This document shows, piece by piece, positions 1-4,293 of a stretch of DNA of 5,478 nt. Source of the stretch: Anaerolineae bacterium (GTDB taxonomy: Bacteria; Chloroflexota; Anaerolineae; 4572-78; J111); contig JAGRCC010000306.1 in assembly GCA_020433785.1 (NCBI GenBank), positions 1 through 5,478 on the forward strand, in the 5' to 3' direction. Positions within the stretch are counted from its first letter, which is position 1, and the number at the start of each line of letters is the position of its first letter. Below the pieces are notes generated by a model. The model ran no database searches and had not been told where the DNA came from. It saw nothing but the letters and a program-made list of their open reading frames with translations. The position numbers were made by a program, and so were the translations under genes.

Positions 1-23
1 TCCAATTTTTGGGGTCCATTATA

Positions 24-52
24 GGGTAAGGTTGCGATCATTTGCCTTGCCC
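24..52. promoter_or_regulatory. Inverted repeat upstream of the antitoxin gene
   Basis: GGGTAAGG (24-31) can pair with CCTTGCCC (45-52) over 8 bp, with one G-T wobble and a 13-nt loop. It overlaps the -35 box of the promoter proposed at 42-70. That is where a VapB-type antitoxin could bind to repress its own operon, since autoregulation through palindromes is usual in type II toxin-antitoxin loci. No T-tract follows on either strand, so it does not look like a terminator. The operator role is inference only. Confidence 0.3.
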
Positions 53-70
53 ATCAGGAAAAGGCATAAT
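42..70 (+). promoter_or_regulatory. Sigma70-type promoter for the antitoxin gene
   Basis: A -35 TTGCCT (42-47, four of six consensus bases) and a -10 CATAAT (65-70, five of six) are separated by an ideal 17-nt spacer. Transcription would start near 77, giving a leader of about 40 nt before the TTG start at 117. The call rests on spacing and box match only. Confidence 0.45.
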
Positions 71-105
71 AATAAAAATCAGTTAAAGCGATTGCGTCCA
101 ACCTT

Positions 106-110
106 AGGAG
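106..110 (+). promoter_or_regulatory. Ribosome binding site AGGAG that fixes the TTG start
   Basis: AGGAG ends 6 nt before TTG at 117. This supports the unusual TTG initiation codon over the in-frame ATT at 111, which would lie against the Shine-Dalgarno sequence. Confidence 0.6.
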
Positions 111-116
111 ATTGCA

Positions 117-509
117 TTGCAAGCTATCCGCCAAATCAAACACGTTAAAAATCGTACTATAAAGATTACGATTCATTTGCCGGAAGAGTTCCCTACAACT
201 GATCAGGTTGAAGTAATTATCTTACCTGCTCAACCAACAACTTCCGAATTATCAAGCAAATCTGAAGAGCAGGAGACCGTGATCGATGCTGTTGAGCACC
301 TTTTGACCTTGGATATATCTCGCTTTACGCCGGAGCAACAGCAGGCTTATGAAAAGACCAAGTCGTTGGTGCAACAAGGCCGCTTACCTCATGAACCTCG
401 TATTCTCGGCCTTTTTGAAGGTCTGATGGAAGTAAGCGACGATTTTGATAGTCCGCTACCGGACGAAGATCTGTTTTGGGGTGAAGATACCTCATTAAGA
501 CCCACTTGA
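117..509 (+). CDS. DUF2281/VapB-like antitoxin of a type II toxin-antitoxin system
   Basis: A 130-residue soluble protein starting at TTG with a well-placed AGGAG. Two parts are recognisable. Residues 1-37 form a beta-rich head (MQAIRQIKHV... to VEVIILPA) like the DNA-binding or dimerising heads of AbrB/VapB-type antitoxins. Residues from about 95 carry a tail (RILGLFEG, DDFDSPLPDE, FWGE) that closely resembles the C-terminus of DUF2281 antitoxins, which normally sit directly upstream of PIN-domain VapC RNases. The middle (about 40-90) is polar and probably a helical linker. By family knowledge it would bind and neutralise a VapC toxin and repress its own promoter. No intact toxin gene follows; the next 110 nt hold only possible toxin debris. 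It may therefore be an orphan that survives as a regulator or as protection against a toxin encoded elsewhere. The family call is from memory of sequence patterns, not a search. Confidence 0.65.
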   Translation: MQAIRQIKHVKNRTIKITIHLPEEFPTTDQVEVIILPAQPTTSELSSKSEEQETVIDAVEHLLTLDISRFTPEQQQAYEKTKSLVQQGRLPHEPRILGLFEGLMEVSDDFDSPLPDEDLFWGEDTSLRPT

Positions 510-518
510 TTAGTGACT

Positions 519-621
519 ATGCTTCTGATTTTTTCTCATACTACATCTGGCAATAATCTCACCTCATTGCTGTAGGAATTTGATTTATATCTTTCACCTA
601 TATCTCATTCTCATCAAAATA
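519..621 (+). pseudogene. Possible remnant of a PIN-domain (VapC) toxin gene
   Basis: The ATG at 519 lies 9 nt after the antitoxin stop, where a VapC start is expected. PIN toxins paired with DUF2281 antitoxins usually begin roughly M-x-LLLDTHTFIWW and later contain a stretch like LYLSPISxWE followed by LxxKGRI. Here, in the ATG frame, one reads MLLIFSHT, then an in-frame stop (573-575), then DLYLSPIS (582-605). A second frame gives YIW (542-550), right after the HT. A third gives LILIKI (604-621), after the SPIS. These pieces are colinear with the expected order but need frameshifts, a stop and internal deletions, so the gene would be dead and heavily shortened. Individual matches are short and chance is a real alternative. 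Confidence 0.38.
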
Positions 622-650
622 TTGCAAATTGTTTAATGGTCAAGTATTAT
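622..650 (+). promoter_or_regulatory. Sigma70-type promoter for the ATPase-DUF4276 operon
   Basis: A -35 TTGCAA (622-627, four of six) and a -10 TATTAT (645-650, five of six) have a 17-nt spacer. The predicted transcription start near 657 lies about 17 nt before the ATG at 674. This argues that the unit has its own promoter and that the in-frame TTG at 629 is not the start codon, because it would lie inside the promoter. Confidence 0.5.
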
Positions 651-673
651 GGCTTTTATTGGGTAATCAGACT

Positions 674-1783
674 ATGAGTCAAAAAAATCCTCTCAACCAC
701 ATTCATTTGACCGGCTACAAATCTATAAATAACGTTGATTTGAGCTTACGACCATTAAATGTACTTATTGGTGCTAATGGCGCTGGTAAAACTAATTTCA
801 TTTCTCTCTTTACCTTGTTACGCAACATTATGGATAGTAATTTGGCTGTATACATAGCACGACAGGGCGGAGCAGACACCTTTTTACATTTTGGACAACA
901 AAACACGGAACGAATAGAGATAAAACTAACTTTTGGGGCCAATGGTTATAATTGTATTCTTGTACCAGCAGCTGGTGATACGCTTATATTTGAAGAAGAA
1001 GATGTAACATTCCAAGACAAATCTCGTTATCAATCTCCATATATTCAATCATTGGGGGGAGGATATAAAGAGACAAAACTTTTTGATGATTATGGAAAAC
1101 CGACCACCCGTATCGCTAGATATGTAATTCAATCAATGAAAAGCTGGCGTGTTTACCATTTTCATGATACAAGCTCGTCTGCAAAAGTAAAACAAACCGG
1201 TGATCTGAATGATAATATTTCGTTACGCCCTGATGCTGGAAACCTGGCTGCATTTCTCTATCGACTTCAAGAGACTGAACCTCAATCTTATAGACGTATT
1301 GTAGCAGCAATTCGGCAAGTAGCACCTTTTTTTGATAATTTCTCATTGCGTCCCGACCCACTTAATCTCCAAAAAATCCGATTAGAATGGATTGAGAAAG
1401 GGTCTGACAGTTATTTTTCTGCAAACTACTTATCTGATGGCACATTGCGTTTTATCTGTCTGGCTACTTTATTGTTGCAACCTGATTTACCGGCAACTAT
1501 TTTAATTGATGAGCCGGAATTGGGTTTACATCCTTATGCAATTGTCCTTTTGGCATCGTTACTTCGGAAAGCAGCAACACGCACTCAAGTAATTGTATCG
1601 ACCCAATCCGTCCCACTTGTCAATCAATTTCTACCTGAAGATATTATTGTAGTTGATCGGGAAGGATCTACCTCTTCCTTTCAACGGCTTGATACGGCTA
1701 ATTTAGAAAATTGGTTAGATGAATATGGCTTAGGCGATCTTTGGGAGAAAAATGCCTTTGGAGGACGTCCGCAGGGAGTATGA
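674..1783 (+). CDS. AAA_21/RecF-like ATPase, sensor or motor subunit of a putative two-gene defence system
   Basis: A 369-residue ATPase of the ABC/SMC-like AAA_21 group. Walker A is GANGAGKT (residues 33-40), preceded by the family's N-terminal strand pattern (HIHLTGYKSI). An ABC-signature-like YLSDGTLR lies around 252-259. Walker B with catalytic glutamate is TILIDEPELGLHP (275-287; Asp279, Glu280). The H-loop position reads STQS (309-312), with Gln instead of His, which I recall as common in this subfamily. The C-terminus has the LGDLWEKNAFGGRP tail typical of ATPases paired with DUF4276 proteins. No membrane segment is seen. An in-frame TTG at 629 would add 15 hydrophobic residues but lies within the promoter; ATG674 has only a weak GGG upstream (661-663). 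The next gene starts inside its stop codon. By analogy with AbiL and PARIS-type systems, it probably forms a scaffold that senses infection and controls the partner nuclease. The ATPase call is firm; the defence role is inferred from family and context. Confidence 0.9.
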   Translation: MSQKNPLNHIHLTGYKSINNVDLSLRPLNVLIGANGAGKTNFISLFTLLRNIMDSNLAVYIARQGGADTFLHFGQQNTERIEIKLTFGANGYNCILVPAAGDTLIFEEEDVTFQDKSRYQSPYIQSLGGGYKETKLFDDYGKPTTRIARYVIQSMKSWRVYHFHDTSSSAKVKQTGDLNDNISLRPDAGNLAAFLYRLQETEPQSYRRIVAAIRQVAPFFDNFSLRPDPLNLQKIRLEWIEKGSDSYFSANYLSDGTLRFICLATLLLQPDLPATILIDEPELGLHPYAIVLLASLLRKAATRTQVIVSTQSVPLVNQFLPEDIIVVDREGSTSSFQRLDTANLENWLDEYGLGDLWEKNAFGGRPQGV

Positions 1784-2436
1784 AAAGAGTACTTATCTCT
1801 GTTGAAGGCCAAACCGAAGAAACTTTCATTCGAGATGTTCTGAACAATTATTTTGAACTACTAGATATCTATCTTATTCCGACGTTGATCACAACAAAAG
1901 TCATAAAAGATGGGCCTAACTTCAAAGGCGGAATGACCAATTATGGCAAGATAAAACGTGATTTGCTGAGACTTCTAAATGATCGAGATGCAGTAGCCGT
2001 GACAACGATGTATGATCTCTATGAACTTCCCAGAGACTTCCCCGGCTATAATAATCGGCCACCACAGCCCTATGATAAAGTCAGACATCTTGAAGAATCT
2101 TTTGCAAATGATATTGGAGATCACCGTTTTAAGCCTTATCTACAATTACACGAATTTGAAACCTTTCTTTTTGTCGCTCCTGATATAACTGCTCAAGAAC
2201 TGGAATTCAATAGTAGCCAACTGGGAGCTATTACTCAAATCAGAACTCTTTTTGCTACCCCTGAAGAAATCAACGACAACCCAAATACGTCTCCGTCTAA
2301 AAGAATCAAAAATATTTATGACAGTTATGATAAAACTTTTGATGGGCCTTTTGTAACAAGTAGTGTAGGTTTAGATCAACTACGATCAGCCTGTCCTCAT
2401 TTCGATGAATGGATCAAGTGGTTAGAGGGTCTTTGA
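1780..2436 (+). CDS. DUF4276 family protein, Toprim-like putative nuclease or effector
   Basis: A 218-residue protein recognised as DUF4276. The N-terminal SVEGQTEE (residues 7-14) is the Toprim-type first strand with conserved acidic Glu9. A mid-protein MYDLYELP has Asp79, the likely second acidic position, followed by a conserved DFPGY. HEFETFLF (124-131) is the family hallmark. The C-terminal section runs SPSKRIKNIY, DGPF, then CPHFDEW near the end. All expected blocks are present in order and at usual length, so the gene looks intact. The start is ATG1780 in the ATGA overlap with the ATPase stop; an in-frame TTG at 1741 would add 13 residues encoded within the ATPase gene and is unlikely. 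GGAGG at 1760-1764 is distant and GGGAG (1774-1778) very close, so translation probably depends on coupling. Toprim relatives in defence systems (OLD, PARIS AriB) are nucleases, so an RNA- or DNA-cleaving effector released or activated by the ATPase is plausible. Catalysis is inferred. Confidence 0.88.
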   Translation: MKRVLISVEGQTEETFIRDVLNNYFELLDIYLIPTLITTKVIKDGPNFKGGMTNYGKIKRDLLRLLNDRDAVAVTTMYDLYELPRDFPGYNNRPPQPYDKVRHLEESFANDIGDHRFKPYLQLHEFETFLFVAPDITAQELEFNSSQLGAITQIRTLFATPEEINDNPNTSPSKRIKNIYDSYDKTFDGPFVTSSVGLDQLRSACPHFDEWIKWLEGL

Positions 2437-2440
2437 TATT

Positions 2441-2455
2441 CAACTAAAACAGTTG
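2441..2455 (+). other. Small hairpin just after the DUF4276 stop
   Basis: CAACT (2441-2445) pairs with AGTTG (2451-2455) across a 5-nt loop, starting 5 nt after the stop codon. The stem is only 5 bp and no T-run follows at once; CCCCTTTT lies about 15 nt further. It is at best a weak terminator or RNA 3'-end stabiliser. Confidence 0.2.
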
Positions 2456-2500
2456 CCAGGCAAATACCTACCCCTTTTCACCTCTAAACCATCCCCCCAC

Positions 2501-2531
2501 TTTACACGAACAAACCAAGCTGTATTATAAT
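2501..2531 (+). promoter_or_regulatory. Promoter candidate for the GT39-DUF2079 operon
   Basis: TTTACA (2501-2506) resembles a -35 box. Downstream there are two overlapping -10 options: TATTAT (2523-2528, 16-nt spacer) and the consensus TATAAT (2526-2531, 19-nt spacer). Transcription would begin near 2535-2540, leaving a leader of about 145 nt before the ATG at 2683 that includes the inverted heptamer arrays. Confidence 0.45.
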
Positions 2532-2541
2532 ACTCGTTCGT
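2506..2541. promoter_or_regulatory. Nested palindrome over the promoter, operator-like
   Basis: GTATTATAATAC (2522-2533) is a perfect 12-bp palindrome containing the -10 box. It is flanked by ACGAAC (2506-2511) and its exact reverse complement GTTCGT (2536-2541). The outer arms are not centred on the inner palindrome. A dimeric repressor site is possible, but AT-rich -10 regions are often palindromic by chance. Confidence 0.3.
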
Positions 2542-2562
2542 TATAAAAGTGCGATAGCATTC

Positions 2563-2670
2563 AGCTATCAGCTATCAGCTGTCAGCTTAATGACTAACGA
2601 TACTGTTGTAACCAAACCATTCATCAAAACGAGAAAAAAGCTGATACCTGAACGCTGACGGCTGATAGCT
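2563..2670. repeat. Inverted pair of heptamer (AGCTATC-like) tandem arrays
   Basis: The left array (2563-2588) reads AGCTATC, AGCTATC, AGCTGTC, AGCTT. The right array (2638-2670), read on the - strand, gives AGCTATC, AGCCGTC, AGCGTTC, AGGTATC, AGCTT. The arms therefore face each other around a 49-nt spacer (2589-2637) with no repeat or reading frame of note. The unit length is 7 bp throughout. If transcribed, the arms could form an imperfect long stem in the leader of the downstream gene, ending 12 nt before its start codon. The pattern resembles the short tandemly repeated repetitive (STRR) heptanucleotide families described in filamentous cyanobacteria, though I cannot assign it to a named family. 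Confidence 0.75.
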
Positions 2671-2682
2671 CAAAAGCATTCT

Positions 2683-4293
2683 ATGCCCAAACTCGATCAT
2701 TTCATCCAACATCACCAAACAGCCATTCTACTGGCGTTAGCCGTACTGTTCTTAGTAATACGGCTGCCGCAGTTGACCTTGCTGCCGCCTTATGTCGATG
2801 AGGGGCTGCACATCAGCCGGGCGTTCAACGTGCTCGACGAGGGCCAGCCATTTGTCTATACCGAGGGCGGTAAATACCTACAAATCTGGCTGATTACGCC
2901 GGTGGTCGCCCTCGGCCGCGATCCGCTGTGGAACGCGCGGATGGTGTCGGTGTTGTTGGGGTTGGTCTCGGCGATAGGCTGCTATTTTTTGGGCAAAGCC
3001 TTGTTTGAGCGCCCCACGGTCGGGCTGGCCGCCGCTCTATTTTATACCGTAATTCCCTACGCTTTTTTCCTGGATCGACTGGCGCTCAACGATAGCATGC
3101 TCGGCACGCTGGCAATTGGTATCACCCTTCTGAGTCTGAGGTTAATCGAACGCCAAACGTTGGCCGCGGGGTTACTGTTGGGCTTGATGTTGGGCCTGAC
3201 CGGATTGACGAAACTCAACGGGTTGATTTTGTGGATTATCCCACCCCTGACGATCCTATTTTGTAGTACCACCTCGCCCCGCCAGTTGATTTCAACTGAT
3301 ACCTTAGCGAAATGGAGCCGCTATCTAATCGCCGCTTATGGCCTAGGTGTACTGCTGATCATCCCCATCTTCTTTGCCCCCACCGCCCATCTCGACGGCC
3401 CAGCCAGCAAAACCTGGCTGCTCGACGCCGCGCCGCTAGGCTCGTTTGCCGAAATGGTGACCGGCAACATCCAACGCGTGTGGGCCTACTACACCATCTA
3501 CCTGACCTGGCCTATTCTGTTAATGGCGCTGCTCGGCACAACTCTCGCCCTGATCCGCCGCCATCGAGGCGGGTTACTGCTCCTCAGCACTATCGTCATC
3601 TACAACGCCATCTTCATCGTCATTACCGTCTATCTCCAATCCCGTTACCTGTTCGCCGTCGTCCCCTTCGCCCTCATTCTGGCCGGTTACGGCTTCGTCA
3701 CGTTAATCGATTGGCTGGCAGCGCTCATTTCACGTCCCACGTCCCACGTCCCACGTCCTATCCTCTACACTTTCCTCTCTGTCCTTTTACTCATCCTTTG
3801 CTCCCTACCCGCCCTCACCTTCAACCTCCGCCTCCTCACCAATCCCGTCCAAGCACCTCTCGAAGCCTACGACCGCTGGTTTTTCCTGGATGGGTGGACC
3901 TCCGGCTATGGGTTAAACGAATTGACCGCCTATCTGCGCGAACAAGCCAGCCAATACGGTTCGATTGTGGTGGTGCGCAACGATGCCTCCGGCTTGACGC
4001 GAGAGGGACTTAATATTAAGCTAGCCGGTATGTCGGAAACGATTGATCTCGAAACAATTGACTTGCGAGCCGAGTCGGCCCATCGTCTGACCGATTTATT
4101 GGAGTCGGCCGATGCGCCGGTTTATGTGGTATTGAGCCTGCCGTTAGCGCCCGGTGCGGTTCCCTTCAACGTCGATTTTGACAACACGCCCTACTGCCGC
4201 TCGGCGGCGACCTTCTACAAACCCGATCACTACAACTACATCGGCGTTTACCAATGCGGCATCGCCGATTTGGTGGATGACAGTCATGGTTAA
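2683..4293 (+). CDS. GT39/PMT-like membrane glycosyltransferase (GT-C fold)
   Basis: A 536-residue polytopic membrane protein. A first membrane helix at about 12-30 is followed by PPYVDEG with Asp39-Glu40 in the first outer loop. This is the acidic motif GT-C enzymes (GT39, ArnT, PMT) use to activate transfer from a lipid-linked sugar. About ten further hydrophobic helices lie between roughly 66 and 382, with the GT39-like TKLNGL near 177. The C-terminal part (about 390-536) is soluble, probably outside the membrane, and ends with a Cys-containing YxxxxVYQCG segment. It likely moves a sugar from a polyprenyl-phosphate donor to a glycan, lipid or protein at the outer face; the acceptor is unknown. 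No Shine-Dalgarno precedes ATG2683 and a repeat array ends 12 nt upstream. Four CACGTCC heptamers at 3731-3758 encode the loop SRPTSHVPRP (350-359). The next gene overlaps its end, indicating an operon. Base composition is clearly GC-richer than in the genes to the left. Confidence 0.8.
   Translation: MPKLDHFIQHHQTAILLALAVLFLVIRLPQLTLLPPYVDEGLHISRAFNVLDEGQPFVYTEGGKYLQIWLITPVVALGRDPLWNARMVSVLLGLVSAIGCYFLGKALFERPTVGLAAALFYTVIPYAFFLDRLALNDSMLGTLAIGITLLSLRLIERQTLAAGLLLGLMLGLTGLTKLNGLILWIIPPLTILFCSTTSPRQLISTDTLAKWSRYLIAAYGLGVLLIIPIFFAPTAHLDGPASKTWLLDAAPLGSFAEMVTGNIQRVWAYYTIYLTWPILLMALLGTTLALIRRHRGGLLLLSTIVIYNAIFIVITVYLQSRYLFAVVPFALILAGYGFVTLIDWLAALISRPTSHVPRPILYTFLSVLLLILCSLPALTFNLRLLTNPVQAPLEAYDRWFFLDGWTSGYGLNELTAYLREQASQYGSIVVVRNDASGLTREGLNIKLAGMSETIDLETIDLRAESAHRLTDLLESADAPVYVVLSLPLAPGAVPFNVDFDNTPYCRSAATFYKPDHYNYIGVYQCGIADLVDDSHG
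3731..3758 (+). repeat. Four perfect CACGTCC heptamers inside the glycosyltransferase gene
   Basis: CACGTCC repeats four times without error at 3731-3737, 3738-3744, 3745-3751 and 3752-3758. The array lies in frame-open coding sequence between two membrane helices and encodes SRPTSHVPRP (residues 350-359). Because 7 is not a multiple of 3, gain or loss of a unit would shift the reading frame unless three units changed together. Confidence 0.95.

Noticed and set aside
715..1361. Two - strand open frames of 75 and 81 codons opposite the ATPase gene
   Set aside because: There is no recognisable domain, and they are fully antisense to conserved ATPase motifs.
2441..2480. Rho-independent terminator after the DUF4276 gene
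   Set aside because: The stem is only 5 bp with no adjoining T-tract. It is listed as a weak hairpin, not as a terminator.
2563..2670. CRISPR array or insertion-sequence ends
   Set aside because: The units are 7 bp with no unique spacers between them, no transposase is nearby, and no target-site duplication is visible. The pattern fits short tandem heptamers better.
3312..4013. A 233-codon + strand open frame inside the glycosyltransferase gene
   Set aside because: It is rich in Arg, Pro and His and has no family pattern. It is an out-of-frame shadow of the well-supported membrane protein in GC-rich sequence.
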